Positions 23,769-32,938 of a DNA stretch of 64,000 bases are shown here, in pieces. The position numbers and the translations under genes are program-made. Numbering within the stretch: position 1 is the first letter of the stretch; every line of letters begins with the position of its first letter. The stretch lies in contig CALJSB010000060.1 of the NCBI GenBank assembly GCA_937976305.1, forward strand, positions 1-64,000. The letters run 5' to 3'. The notes below the pieces were generated by a model. That model saw only the letters and a list, made by a program, of their open reading frames with translations, had not been told where the DNA came from and ran no database searches. Source of the stretch: an uncultured Acidimicrobiales bacterium (GTDB lineage: Bacteria; Actinomycetota; Acidimicrobiia; Acidimicrobiales; SZUA-35).

Positions 23769-24968
23769 TCAGGCCGCCCAGGTCGCCGGATCGTTGGCAT
23801 CGATCTCGCTCACGACCATCGTCTCGGTGCCATCGAGTACCCGCAGTGTCCGACCGAGTCGCTTCCAGACCGACTCTTGGATGTAGGGCACGCCGTAGCG
23901 TTCGCACAGCTCGGCGAGCTTTGGCTGAATCTCTCGGTACTGCAGCATCGTGAGATCAGGCCACACGTGGTGCTCGATCTGATAGTTGAGCCACAGCTGG
24001 GCAAAGTCGAGAGCGTCGCCGCCGACTCGGTAGTTCGCACTGCCGATGATCTGACGCACGATGAACTCACGTCGCCCAACCGCCGGTTCATCGAAGCGCC
24101 GGAGATCTGCTGCGGTGTGACTCGGCGTGATCACCAGGAACAGGTGGAGGTTTCGCACCACCTCGGCGATCAGCAGGTTGAGCAACATGTTGCGAGCCCG
24201 ACGGCGGCCGAAGATCAAGGCCATGGCTGGCAAGGCAACAAACCGCACGGCGCCGTTCGGCACAACCGTGCGCTTCAGCGCCTCACGACCATCCTCGGAA
24301 CGAAGGTTGAGGGTCTCGACACTGGTCGGCAGGTTCTCCACGCTTTGCTTGTCACGCTTGCGTTGCAGGACCGCCATCGTGCGGGGCCCGTAGTAGACGA
24401 GCGTCCAGGCACAGGCGAACAAACCGATGATGGTTCGGATTTCAGCGGGCGAACGGCCCGCCTCTCGCAACGCCTTGGTGTTGCGATCGAGCACATCGGG
24501 ATCTGACTCTTCACCCAAGTGATAGTGGTGGGCGTGGTCGTGTTCGACGTGCCAGGCGTCGGGCGGGATCCAGTCGAGCCAGTCGACAACTCGTCGCCGA
24601 CCTCGGGCAAAGAACTTGCTCGTGAGCCGCTCGGGCACACCCGGCACCTTGTCGTAGCCCTTGTGGCTGATGTGGTGCATCATGAGGAACCGGGTCGACT
24701 GTCCCTGCGCAATCAGCGCCGTTGTCAGCGGGTTTGGCCGGAACAACGACGCCACGGTGCCTGCTGCAGCGGCGGCGAGCCCCCATCGCTCGAGCCGCTT
24801 GAGGTGGGCCAGGTCGGCCTCGCCGGCGGCCCGACGGTGTTCGATCCCAAGACGCTCGATCTCGTCGAAGAAGCCCCTGAGTGGGTCGTCGAGGGGTGCC
24901 GTGTCACTCGGCGGCGCTGCTCGTTGGCGCGGCTCGTCAGTGTGCGGGCGGGCAGCAGTATCGGTCAT
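23769..24968 (-). CDS. Membrane fatty acid desaturase
   Basis: 399 aa from ATG 24968; the longer frame adds an unsupported Arg-rich N-terminus. The three histidine clusters that bind the di-iron centre are present: HHISH, HDHAHH and QIEHH. Hydrophobic spans lie between them (IGLFACAWTLVYYG, VRFVALPAMALIF, LLNLLIAEVVRNLHLFLVI). QIEHH in the third box is typical of front-end-type desaturases, but no cytochrome b5 domain is fused. It should introduce a double bond into an acyl chain at the membrane. It lies between arc and dop, where it has no obvious link to the proteasome. Confidence 0.9.
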   Translation of the reverse strand: MTDTAARPHTDEPRQRAAPPSDTAPLDDPLRGFFDEIERLGIEHRRAAGEADLAHLKRLERWGLAAAAAGTVASLFRPNPLTTALIAQGQSTRFLMMHHISHKGYDKVPGVPERLTSKFFARGRRRVVDWLDWIPPDAWHVEHDHAHHYHLGEESDPDVLDRNTKALREAGRSPAEIRTIIGLFACAWTLVYYGPRTMAVLQRKRDKQSVENLPTSVETLNLRSEDGREALKRTVVPNGAVRFVALPAMALIFGRRRARNMLLNLLIAEVVRNLHLFLVITPSHTAADLRRFDEPAVGRREFIVRQIIGSANYRVGGDALDFAQLWLNYQIEHHVWPDLTMLQYREIQPKLAELCERYGVPYIQESVWKRLGRTLRVLDGTETMVVSEIDANDPATWAA

Positions 24969-25026
24969 GCGGGCCTGTCTGTCTTCACGAAACGGGGGTG
25001 TGAATGTGCGGGGGGGGTGTACAGCG

Positions 25027-26829
25027 CTAGAGGTACTGACCTGTCTGGACTTGCTCGATGGTGCGACCACCGGTCTTTGCGCCGTCGCCACCGACCAGCG
25101 TGCGCACGTACACGATGCGCTCACCCTTCTTGCCGGAGATCTTGGCCCAGTCATCGGGGTTGGTCGTATTCGGCAGATCCTCGTGCTCTTTGTATTCCTG
25201 GGTCACCGAAGCAAGCAGATCTTCTGCCTTGATGCCCTTCTCGCCGATCTCGAGGAAGCGCTTGATTGCCAGTTTCTTGGCCCGGCGCACCACGTTTTCG
25301 ATCATGGCGCCTGACGAGAAGTCACGGAAGTACAGAATCTCTTTGTCGCCGTTTTGGTAAGTGACCTCGAGGAAACGCGTGTCGTCGTCTTGGCGGTACA
25401 TGAACTCGACGGACTGCGAGACCATCGATGCGAGCGCCTGGCTCATCGAGCCAGCGGCGCTGATTTCTGATTCGTGGATCGGCAGGTCGTCGGTGAGATA
25501 GGTGCTGAAGATCTTCTCTGCCGCGATCTCATCGGGGCGCTCGATCTTGATCTTCACATCGAGACGTCCCGGACGCAGGATGGCCGGGTCGATGAGGTCT
25601 TCGCGGTTCGACGCACCAATGACGATCGTGTTCTTCAACGTTTCGACGCCATCGATCTCGGCGAGGAGCTGAGGCACAATCGTCGACTCGATGTCTGAGC
25701 TGATGCCAGACCCTCGGGTGCGGAAGAGGCTCTCCATCTCGTCGAAGAAGATGATGACGGGCATACCCTCTTCTGACTTCTCGCGAGCTCGCTGGAAGAT
25801 CAAACGAATCTGGCGCTCGGTCTCACCGACGTACTTGTTCAGCAGCTCGGGACCCTTGATGTTGAGGAAGAAGCTGCGGGCCTCAGAGTCGCCAGAAACC
25901 TCAGCGACCTTGCGGGCCAACGATGCGGCCACGGCCTTGGCGATCATGGTTTTGCCGCAACCCGGAGGGCCGTACAGCAAGATGCCCTTCGGCGCTGGCA
26001 GATCGTGTTCGGCATAGAGATCTGAGTGCAGGAACGGCAGCTCGACCGCGTCCATGATCTCTTCGATCTGGTTCTCGAGCCCGCCGATGTCTTCGTAGCG
26101 AACGTCGGGAACCTCCTCGAGAACGAGATCTTCGACCTCGGCCTTGGGGAGCTTTTCGATCAAGAGCGACGAGCGAACGTCGAGCAGCATCGAATCGCCG
26201 GAACGGATCGGCGTACCGATCAGGTGCTGAGCGAGCTCAACAACCTTCTCTTCGTCGCCACGGCCAACGATGATCGCCCGCAATGCATCAGACATCATCT
26301 CTTTGACCGAAACGACCTCGCCGGAGCGTTCGGGTTCACGAACCCGCACGACGTTGAGTGACTCGTTGAGAACGACTTCGGCGCCGCGCTCAAGCTCGTC
26401 TTCTTCGATGCCGGGATGCACCTGCACCCGCATCTTGCGGCCGGAGGTGAACACGTCGACGGACTCGTCTTCGTTCTGGCCGAGGAATGTTCCGTAGGCG
26501 CTCGGCGGCTGTGTGAGCTTGTCGACCTCTTCGCGCAGGGCGGCGATGTGCTCGCGTGCCTCACGAAGTGTGTAGGTGAGCTTCTCGTTCTGGCTGACGG
26601 CCTGGGCCAGTTGACCCTTGGTGTCGAGCAGTCGTTCTTCGAGCGTACGGACGCGCTTGGGCGCATCTTGGAGACGCCGCCGGAGTGTGACGACTTCTTC
26701 CTCCATCGACTTCAGCTGCTCTTGCAGCTCGGCCATCCCTGCCTCATAGGCGGTCAGCCTGCGTTCGTACTCTGACTTGTTGACGACCCGACCTCCTTGT
26801 GGGGCGCAATGCTCGACGGCGCTGCGCAT
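25027..26829 (-). CDS. arc: Proteasome-associated AAA ATPase Arc/Mpa
   Basis: 600 aa from ATG 26829. An N-terminal coiled coil (about 22-106) binds Pup; OB-fold interdomains follow ([20 protein letters not shown] onward), then the AAA domain with Walker A GPPGCGKT (about 287-294), Walker B IIFFDEME (about 359-366) and [19 protein letters not shown]. The C-terminal Gly-Gln-Tyr-Leu carries the penultimate tyrosine that opens the PrcA gate. It unfolds pupylated proteins. The start is uncertain: ATG 26829 has a nearby TAAGGT, but the best ribosome-binding site, at 26791-26798, faces a GTC codon (26784). An ATG at 26736 is a shorter option. Confidence 0.95.
   Translation of the reverse strand: MRSAVEHCAPQGGRVVNKSEYERRLTAYEAGMAELQEQLKSMEEEVVTLRRRLQDAPKRVRTLEERLLDTKGQLAQAVSQNEKLTYTLREAREHIAALREEVDKLTQPPSAYGTFLGQNEDESVDVFTSGRKMRVQVHPGIEEDELERGAEVVLNESLNVVRVREPERSGEVVSVKEMMSDALRAIIVGRGDEEKVVELAQHLIGTPIRSGDSMLLDVRSSLLIEKLPKAEVEDLVLEEVPDVRYEDIGGLENQIEEIMDAVELPFLHSDLYAEHDLPAPKGILLYGPPGCGKTMIAKAVAASLARKVAEVSGDSEARSFFLNIKGPELLNKYVGETERQIRLIFQRAREKSEEGMPVIIFFDEMESLFRTRGSGISSDIESTIVPQLLAEIDGVETLKNTIVIGASNREDLIDPAILRPGRLDVKIKIERPDEIAAEKIFSTYLTDDLPIHESEISAAGSMSQALASMVSQSVEFMYRQDDDTRFLEVTYQNGDKEILYFRDFSSGAMIENVVRRAKKLAIKRFLEIGEKGIKAEDLLASVTQEYKEHEDLPNTTNPDDWAKISGKKGERIVYVRTLVGGDGAKTGGRTIEQVQTGQYL
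26791..26798 (-). promoter_or_regulatory. Strong Shine-Dalgarno (AAGGAGGT) inside the arc 5' region
   Basis: A full AAGGAGGT on the minus strand ends 6 nt before a GTC codon (26782-26784) in the arc frame, just where family homology begins (NKSEYERRL). No ATG, GTG or TTG lies in frame nearby. It points to a mutated, misread or non-canonical start. Confidence 0.55.
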
Positions 26830-26893
26830 TCGAACCTTACACCTCCCATCGGCCAAACGGAGAACGGCGTGAGTCTGATATCCCACCCAATTT

Positions 26894-26913
26894 TGACCGT
26901 TGCGAAACGGTCA
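26894..26913 (-). terminator. Hairpin after the oligopeptidase gene
   Basis: A perfect 8-bp stem TGACCGTT/AACGGTCA with a 4-nt loop starts 6 nt beyond the stop of the oligopeptidase gene (minus direction) and is followed by AAAATT rather than a T-run. It probably ends that transcript before arc. Confidence 0.55.
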
Positions 26914-26919
26914 CAGGCC

Positions 26920-29013
26920 TCAGCCCACGTTCGAGATGATGAAGGCAAGCACCCTCGCTTCATCGCGCCACGCTGCGTATCGCCCGCTCGGCCCACCATG
27001 CCCTGCACCCATCTCGGTCCAGAGCAAAATCGGATGCTCTGCCGTTGTGTGTTGACGCAGGGCAAGGACCCACTTTGCGGGTTCCCAAGCCCCCACGCGG
27101 GGGTCAGACAGGCCTGCGGTTGCCAGCACCGGCGGGTACGGCTTGGCGCTGACGTTTTCGACCGGGGCATAGCCCCGCATCGTCCGATAGATCTCCTCGG
27201 ATTCGGCGGGGTTGCCCCATTCTTCCCATTCAGTCACGGTCAGCGGTAGCGACGGATCGAGCATGGTGTTGATGGCGTCCACAAACGGCACTTCGGCAAC
27301 GGCCGCGCCGAACAGCTCAGGAGCCTCGTTGAGCACGGCCCCGACCATCAGCCCGCCGGCCGAGCCACCTCGCACCGCGATCTGTCCCGCCGCCGACACC
27401 TCGGTGTCAACGAGGTGCTGCGCACAGGCCACCACGTCGGCAAAGGTGTTGGCCTTGTGCTCGAACTTGCCCGCCTCGTACCACGAACGCCCCATCGCCC
27501 CTCCCCCACGAGGGTGGGCCAGAGCGAACACGAATCCACGATCGAGCAGTGAGAGCCGAGCTGCCGAAAACGACGGATCAATGGTGACTTCGTAGGAGCC
27601 GTATCCATAGAGCACCGCTGGCCGTCTCCCGTCGCCGACCAAAGCATCGCGATCGCGTCGGGCCACCAGACTCATGGGCACCTGCGTGCCATCTGCAGAG
27701 GTCGCCCACTCTCGCCACGTCATGTACAGCTCGGGGTCGTAGCCCCCCAGCACCTCCTGCTGTTTGAGCAACGTTCGCTCATCGGTTTCGAGGTTGACGG
27801 TGGAGACCGAGGCTGGTGTGACCATCGAGCCATACCCATACCGGTAGACACCGGCCGCCGGATCGGGGTTGGCGCCGCTCCACGTGCTCGACACTTCTTC
27901 GGGCTGACGCAGTACCTCGAACGGCCCAAGAGTGCCATCGTCGTGCCACCGCGCAATCGACAACCGAGTGATGCCACCGGTGCGCTCCGACACGATCAAA
28001 TGTGAATCGAACGCATCAAATCCGGTGATCATGACGTCGTCGCGATGAGCGACGAGCTCGACCCAGTGCTCCTGGCTCGGTGTGGCAGCGGGGGTGATCA
28101 TGATGCGGAAGTTCTTCGCATCGTCGTTCGTGAGCACGAGGAACGAATCGTGGCGATGGGCAAGGCCGTACTCAAAGAACTGACGCCGAGGTTCGACGAG
28201 CCCGGGCGCGGCTGTCGGATCATCGGCCGGGATGAGCCAGATCTCATCGCTGATCGCCGACGACATTGAGAGGTGGACGAAGCGCTCGTCTCGCTCGAGG
28301 CCAACGCCAAGGAAGAACCGGTCATCGGGCTCGGCGTGGACGAGCACGTCGGGCTCGTCGCTGCCGAGACGGTGTCGCCATAGCTCGAAGGGCCGATTGG
28401 CATCGTCGGCTTTGATGTAGAAGAACGTCTCGTTGTCGGTTGACCATGCGGAGCCGTAGCTGCAATTGGTAATGACGTCGTCGAAGTCGGCGCCGGTGTC
28501 GAGATCACGAAAGCGGACCTCAAAGCGCTCGTGTCCACTGCGGTCGATGCCGTAGGCCAGCAGCCGATGATCGGGCGAAACGTCGAACACGCCAAGGGCG
28601 AAGTACGCCTCATCGTCGGCCGTACCGGCTTCGATGTTCTCGTCGAACACGATCTGCTCGTCGCCAACTTCGCCTGCTTCGTCGACCGGGCGCCGACAAT
28701 GGATGCCATAGGACTGCCCCTCGACCGTGCGCCCGTAGTAGCTCCACCCGTCTTTCGTGACCGGCACTGATAGGTCGGTCTCCTTGATGCGGCTTTTGAT
28801 CTCTCCGAACAGCTTGTCTTGCAGTGGCAACGTGGACGCAAGCATCTCTGCCGTATACGCGTTCTCGGCCTCGAAGTGGGCCACGACATCTGGCGCTTCG
28901 AGATCGCTCAACCAGGGATGCTGGTCGACCACGGTCTCACCCCACAGTGTGCGTTCGGCCGGTCGGGGCGATGGCGTTGGCGGCTGGGCTCGGGAAATGG
29001 GATTCTGCGACAT
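26920..29013 (-). CDS. ptrB: Oligopeptidase B (prolyl oligopeptidase family, S9)
   Basis: 697 aa. An N-terminal seven-bladed propeller (about 70-400; WSYYGRTVEGQSYGIHCRR, DNETFFYIKADDANRPFELW) gates a C-terminal alpha/beta-hydrolase. The nucleophile Ser is in IAVRGGSAGGLMVGAVL; the Asp is near GLSDPRVGAWEPAKW and the His is in EMGAGHGGPSGR. YGYGSYEVTIDPSFS and FVFALAHPRGGGAMGRSWYE are typical of PtrB, which cleaves short peptides after basic residues in the cytoplasm. No signal peptide is present. Its start is 26 bp from the divergent histidine phosphatase gene. Confidence 0.94.
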   Translation of the reverse strand: MSQNPISRAQPPTPSPRPAERTLWGETVVDQHPWLSDLEAPDVVAHFEAENAYTAEMLASTLPLQDKLFGEIKSRIKETDLSVPVTKDGWSYYGRTVEGQSYGIHCRRPVDEAGEVGDEQIVFDENIEAGTADDEAYFALGVFDVSPDHRLLAYGIDRSGHERFEVRFRDLDTGADFDDVITNCSYGSAWSTDNETFFYIKADDANRPFELWRHRLGSDEPDVLVHAEPDDRFFLGVGLERDERFVHLSMSSAISDEIWLIPADDPTAAPGLVEPRRQFFEYGLAHRHDSFLVLTNDDAKNFRIMITPAATPSQEHWVELVAHRDDVMITGFDAFDSHLIVSERTGGITRLSIARWHDDGTLGPFEVLRQPEEVSSTWSGANPDPAAGVYRYGYGSMVTPASVSTVNLETDERTLLKQQEVLGGYDPELYMTWREWATSADGTQVPMSLVARRDRDALVGDGRRPAVLYGYGSYEVTIDPSFSAARLSLLDRGFVFALAHPRGGGAMGRSWYEAGKFEHKANTFADVVACAQHLVDTEVSAAGQIAVRGGSAGGLMVGAVLNEAPELFGAAVAEVPFVDAINTMLDPSLPLTVTEWEEWGNPAESEEIYRTMRGYAPVENVSAKPYPPVLATAGLSDPRVGAWEPAKWVLALRQHTTAEHPILLWTEMGAGHGGPSGRYAAWRDEARVLAFIISNVG

Positions 29014-29021
29014 CGTCGGTC

Positions 29022-29031
29022 AGGCTACGTT
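29022..29031. promoter_or_regulatory. Overlapping divergent -10 elements
   Basis: In the 26 bp between two divergent starts, TAGCCT on the minus strand (29022-29027) serves ptrB and TACGTT on the plus strand (29026-29031) serves the phosphatase gene. They share the TA at 29026-29027. Each is 8 nt from its ATG. Confidence 0.55.
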
Positions 29032-29039
29032 TGGCACCG

Positions 29040-29753
29040 ATGTCTGAAACCGTCGGAAACGAATCCGGTCCAAAGAGCTACCCACAGGGCTTCTTCCAGC
29101 CCACACCGGGTGCCTGCCAAATCCTGCTTGTTCGCCATGGCCAGTCGGCCCCGTTCGTGGAGGGGCAGCCCTTTGACCTCGTCGACGGCCAAGGCGACCC
29201 GCCGTTGTCACCAAAGGGCGAATGGCAGGCCGAGCGGGTTGGCGAACGGCTGGCGGACGAGCCAATCGACGCGATTTACGCCACTACCCTGCAGCGGACC
29301 CGCCAAACAGCCACACCGATCAGTGAGCACCTCGGGCTCGAGATCAACATCGAACCCGACCTCCGCGAGGTGCACCTCGGTGAAGGCGAGGGCGGACGGT
29401 TCCGCCAGATGGCGGCCGAAGGTCATCCGGCGGCACTGGCCATGCGCCAAAATCAGGAGTGGGGCGAGGTCCCCGGAGCCGAGACCAACGCGCAATTGGC
29501 ATCTCGCACGGTTTCCGCACTCACCGCTATCGCCGAACGTCACCCTGACCAACTCGTGGCTGTGTTCTGCCACGGCGGTGTCGTGGCCGCCCTTCTTGGG
29601 CATGCGATCGGTCGCCAGGACTTCACCTTTGGAGGGTGCCGAAACGCTTCGATCAGCCACCTGGTGATCTCCGACACGGGCTGGATCATTCGCAGTTTCA
29701 ACGATGGTGCCCACGTCGGCCCACTGACCGAGGATCCAGAGCCGCCCACATAG
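29040..29753 (+). CDS. Histidine phosphatase (phosphoglycerate mutase) superfamily protein
   Basis: 237 aa from ATG 29040. The LLVRHGQSAP motif carries the phospho-accepting histidine; LSPKGEWQAERVGERL, YATTLQRTRQTATPI, DLREVHLGEGEGG and VFCHGGVVAALLGHAI (second catalytic His) follow in family order. Phosphatase activity on a small metabolite is likely; the substrate is not evident, and true cofactor-dependent mutase activity is less likely. The longer frame reaching back into ptrB is a shadow. It is divergent from ptrB with overlapping promoters. Confidence 0.92.
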   Translation: MSETVGNESGPKSYPQGFFQPTPGACQILLVRHGQSAPFVEGQPFDLVDGQGDPPLSPKGEWQAERVGERLADEPIDAIYATTLQRTRQTATPISEHLGLEINIEPDLREVHLGEGEGGRFRQMAAEGHPAALAMRQNQEWGEVPGAETNAQLASRTVSALTAIAERHPDQLVAVFCHGGVVAALLGHAIGRQDFTFGGCRNASISHLVISDTGWIIRSFNDGAHVGPLTEDPEPPT

Positions 29754-29831
29754 GCCGCTATTTGGCTCCGCTGGTTTCGGCAAAAGTCCCCGTCGAGGCG
29801 GACAAAGCGCCAATTTCAGGCCATGATCACG

Positions 29832-29837
29832 TAGGGT
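29832..29837 (+). promoter_or_regulatory. -10 candidate of the diguanylate cyclase gene
   Basis: TAGGGT lies 27 nt before the ATG at 29865, giving a short leader of about 20 nt. No convincing -35 or Shine-Dalgarno accompanies it. Confidence 0.35.
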
Positions 29838-29864
29838 ACGAAGATCCACACTGATCGTGGTCGG

Positions 29865-31325
29865 ATGGGAATGGCGGAGTTCTTCTGGCGAAACAGATAT
29901 CGGGCGGCGGCAGCCGTTCTGTTGGTTGGGGCGACCGCATTGGTGTTCCTCGAGGTTCTGACGCGCCCCAACACCACCGCTGACCGTCCCATCCTGGTGA
30001 TCCTCGGCGCCGTTCTTGCCGCCTGCAGCGTTGGCGCTGTCTTCATTCCGTGGGGACGGCTCGATCCTCCGCTCCGGCTACTGCCCGCCGCCATCGTCCT
30101 CATTGCCACTGGCGTTGCGGTCTTTGGGGCCGACATCGACTCCACCACCAGTGCCCCGGTTGGGCTCACCGTGATCGCCGTCCTGATCATCACCTACGCC
30201 GGGTTTGTGACCTCGCCCGGCTGGGCCCTCGGCCTGAGCCCGCTCGTGCTTGTCGCCCTCATCGCGCCCTACCAGCGAAATCCAAACCGCATCAGCCTGG
30301 CGCTCCCCCTGCTGGCGGTTCCCGTCAGCGCCCTGATTGCCGAGCTCCTCTCGCTCCTACGTCATCGGCTCGAACGCCGTGACAACGAGAGCAAACGGCG
30401 GCTCGAGCGGCTCAGTCGTCTCGAAAAAGTGCTTCGTCGTTTCCGCCGTCCCGGAGACATTCACCAAGCAGCGGTGCAGGTCGCCGAGGCAGCCATCGAA
30501 ATCTTCGACGTGAAGCGATCGACAGTCGTGTTGCGAGATGCGACCGGCAATCTGATTCCTGTCAGTTCCGGGCCATCGGTCAAGAGTGCCCCGTCAGAGC
30601 AGACTGCCCAACTCGTAGGCGAGGTGATCAACGGGGATGAGCCCCGGCTCGTCCCGACGGGCTCGAACGGCACAATGCTCGTGTTACCCCTGCCAGCACC
30701 AGAGGCCCCTGCCGGCGCGGTGCTCGTCTACCCGGTGTCAACCGAGGACCCTGACTTCACCCTCGACCTCGCCAGGCTCTTTGGCGTGCAGGTCAGCATC
30801 GCGATCGACCATCTCTACGTCATCGACGAACTCGCCAAGGCCAGCACCCGCGATGCGCTCACCGGCATCGGCAACCGGCGACACGCTGATGCCCTTCTGG
30901 CATCGCTCCAGCCCGGTGATGCGCTCGTCGTACTCGACATGGATCACCTCAAAGCCGTCAACGACACCAAGGGCCACAGCGCAGGCGATCAAGTACTCCA
31001 GGAGCTGAGCGGTCATCTCCGAGCCGTCCTGCGTGACTCCGATACATCGGCCCGGCTCGGTGGCGACGAGTTCCTCGTCGTGGCCCGTCGGGCCCATGCC
31101 GATCCGCTCGCCGTCGCCACTCGTATCTTGCGAGGCTGGGATGGCAAGGGTGGCCTTACCACGCTGTCTGCCGGGGTCGCCCTCCACGAGGCCGACGTGT
31201 CGACCGCAGAAACCTTCGACCGGGCCGACCGAGCGCTCTACACCGCGAAACGCCAGGGCCGCGACCAAGCTCGATTGTGGAACGAACGCGACGAACCTGA
31301 CGCGGCGCGAACCGACCTGGGCTAA
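29865..31325 (+). CDS. Membrane diguanylate cyclase (TM-GAF-GGDEF)
   Basis: 486 aa. Five or so membrane spans (about 13-160) are followed by an Arg-rich helix, a GAF-like domain (about 200-320; QVAEAAIEIFDVKRSTVVLR) and a GGDEF domain. The active-site motif is intact (RLGGDEF, 399-403), as are DALTGIGNRRHAD and LDMDHLKAVNDTKGHSAGDQ. It should make cyclic di-GMP from GTP. No RxxD inhibitory site is evident. Its TAA overlaps the stop of the convergent MerR gene (31322-31325). Confidence 0.93.
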   Translation: MGMAEFFWRNRYRAAAAVLLVGATALVFLEVLTRPNTTADRPILVILGAVLAACSVGAVFIPWGRLDPPLRLLPAAIVLIATGVAVFGADIDSTTSAPVGLTVIAVLIITYAGFVTSPGWALGLSPLVLVALIAPYQRNPNRISLALPLLAVPVSALIAELLSLLRHRLERRDNESKRRLERLSRLEKVLRRFRRPGDIHQAAVQVAEAAIEIFDVKRSTVVLRDATGNLIPVSSGPSVKSAPSEQTAQLVGEVINGDEPRLVPTGSNGTMLVLPLPAPEAPAGAVLVYPVSTEDPDFTLDLARLFGVQVSIAIDHLYVIDELAKASTRDALTGIGNRRHADALLASLQPGDALVVLDMDHLKAVNDTKGHSAGDQVLQELSGHLRAVLRDSDTSARLGGDEFLVVARRAHADPLAVATRILRGWDGKGGLTTLSAGVALHEADVSTAETFDRADRALYTAKRQGRDQARLWNERDEPDAARTDLG

Positions 31326-31819
31326 CCCTGGGCTGACGTCTGGCCCGACGAGACGTCGTCTGAGGTCGCAGGGCGCAGCTCGACGATCGCGGCATCAACC
31401 TGCTCCTTGACCCCGGCCAGGGGCAAGACGTTCAGGACACCCTGACCGTTCTGCAGCAGGTCGATCAGTTCCTCGCCCGAGTTGGTCACCACACTCTTTG
31501 CACCATTGATGACAAGGTTGGCCGAGGCAACGTCTTCGCCGAGCTGCTCGCGCAGGTAGTCAAAGACCTCTCGCACCGAACCGAGACGGAGACCAGCGTC
31601 GAGCAGCGACTTAATCACCTTGAGTTCGAGAAGATCCTGGTAGCTGTAGCGCCGACGAGAACCGGATCCGTCAGCGTCGACAACGCTTGGACGAATCAAA
31701 TCGGTCCGGGCCCAATAGTCGAGTTGCCGGTAGGTGATGCCAACCACTTCAGCGGCTCGCTTCCCGGTATAACTCTCGGCAACGGCTCGTGCGTTGATTG
31801 GTGCTTCACTGGCTGACAC
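31322..31819 (-). CDS. MerR-family regulator (Rv1830-like)
   Basis: 165 aa from GTG 31819 (GAGGGGTGA lies upstream at suitable spacing). The N-terminal MerR helix-turn-helix is clear: RAAEVVGITYRQLDYWARTD, LIRPS, RRRYSYQDLLELKVIKSLLD. A long dimer helix follows, and the C-terminal part (GVLNVLPLAGVKEQVDAAIV) is shared with mycobacterial Rv1830. No metal-binding cysteines are seen. It belongs to the same neighbourhood as a second MerR, DUF151 and the GarA-like gene, but a plus-strand kinase-like gene separates it from them here. Confidence 0.9.
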   Translation of the reverse strand: MSASEAPINARAVAESYTGKRAAEVVGITYRQLDYWARTDLIRPSVVDADGSGSRRRYSYQDLLELKVIKSLLDAGLRLGSVREVFDYLREQLGEDVASANLVINGAKSVVTNSGEELIDLLQNGQGVLNVLPLAGVKEQVDAAIVELRPATSDDVSSGQTSAQG

Positions 31820-31936
31820 GGTCGGGCTCACCCCTCGACATGGACGGCTGATGATTCTCCGGAACAAACCGCAGAAACGGAATTACAGAGGTGTGATGCT
31901 AGAGACACTCGCGCGAAGAGTCAACGGTTGCGCGCG

Positions 31937-32938
31937 ATGAGCGCGAACGGCGCCACCGATCGCGAGGGATCTCAGCTCCGACAGCATGTGCTCGATCGCC
32001 TTGTGAGGGCGGCGTTCGCCGGCGCGGCATCGATCAGAAACGTCACCGATGCTGGCGAAGGACGCGGGATTTTCTCTGACGTGCTTCGCCTCGAATTGTC
32101 GGGCCTCAACGTGCCCGAGACGGTGGTGGCCAAGCTCCCCGCCGCCGGATCAAACGGTGAGGCCGCCATCGCCAGCGGAGCGGTTGGACGAGAGGCGTTC
32201 GCGTATCGCGACCTGCTCGCAGAGGCGCCGGTGCGCTCCCCTCGCCTGTTTGCGATACACGAGGCGGGGTCGAGCATCTCCTTCCTCTTCGAAGACCTCG
32301 GGCATCGCCGGGCCGTTGATCAACTCGACGGGCTCGGCCGCGAGGACACCATCGCTGTTGTGTCCGCGCTCGCCCACCTCCACGCTTGGCAGCCGGCCCA
32401 GCCGCCAGACATCCGTGTGTGCACACCAGCACTGTTTGACCCGGAGGCGCTCGAACGCGGGCTCGATCTACTCGAACCTCGGTGGGGTCTCACCGCAGAC
32501 ATCACCGCCGCCTTTCGACACCTCCTCGATCGCCGGACAATCCTCATCGAGTCATTTGCCGCACTGCCGTCAACTCTGTGCCACGGAGACGTTCGGGCCG
32601 ACAATCTGGTCTTTGATCCCGACGGCGTTCCGGTGCTGTTCGATTGGCAGCAGATTGCCTGGCAGACCGGAGCGGCTGATGTGGCCTGGCTTCTGGCAAC
32701 CAGCCTCGAGCCAGAGGTGCGCCGAGCGGTCCGCCACGAGGTGACGAGCGCATATGCCCAAGCACGCGACACAACTGACGAGCTTGCCGATGCTGCGATC
32801 AGACTTGGCTATGTGCTGCCCGGCTTGGCCGTACTGATGTTGGCGCAGCGGGCTTCGACAAACGAGCGCACCCGCGCCTTCATTCGCACGAGTGTTGAGC
32901 GGATCGGCCTTGCTGTTGTCGAGGACGGGCCGGTTTAG
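31937..32938 (+). CDS. APH/choline-kinase-like phosphotransferase
   Basis: 333 aa from ATG 31937 (a TTG three codons upstream is possible). The kinase-like fold shows VVAKLPAA in the N-lobe, FLFEDLGHRRAVDQLDGL, and the catalytic loop TLCHGDVRADNLVFDPDG followed by VLFDWQQIAW, the HGDxxxxN...D signature of the APH/EcKinase family. The phosphate acceptor is unknown; homologues act on antibiotics, steroids or small alcohols. Its stop overlaps that of the convergent DUF151 gene (TTAG at 32935-32938). It interrupts an otherwise conserved minus-strand block. Confidence 0.85.
   Translation: MSANGATDREGSQLRQHVLDRLVRAAFAGAASIRNVTDAGEGRGIFSDVLRLELSGLNVPETVVAKLPAAGSNGEAAIASGAVGREAFAYRDLLAEAPVRSPRLFAIHEAGSSISFLFEDLGHRRAVDQLDGLGREDTIAVVSALAHLHAWQPAQPPDIRVCTPALFDPEALERGLDLLEPRWGLTADITAAFRHLLDRRTILIESFAALPSTLCHGDVRADNLVFDPDGVPVLFDWQQIAWQTGAADVAWLLATSLEPEVRRAVRHEVTSAYAQARDTTDELADAAIRLGYVLPGLAVLMLAQRASTNERTRAFIRTSVERIGLAVVEDGPV

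Noticed and set aside
25010-25017. Run of eight G between arc and the desaturase gene
   Set aside because: Could be a slippage or contingency tract, but it lies in a non-coding gap 42 bp before the desaturase start with no promoter visible across it; sequencing error is equally likely.
24519-25232. 237-aa plus-strand frame spanning the desaturase/arc junction
   Set aside because: Antisense to both genes; Arg/Cys-rich and without a domain.
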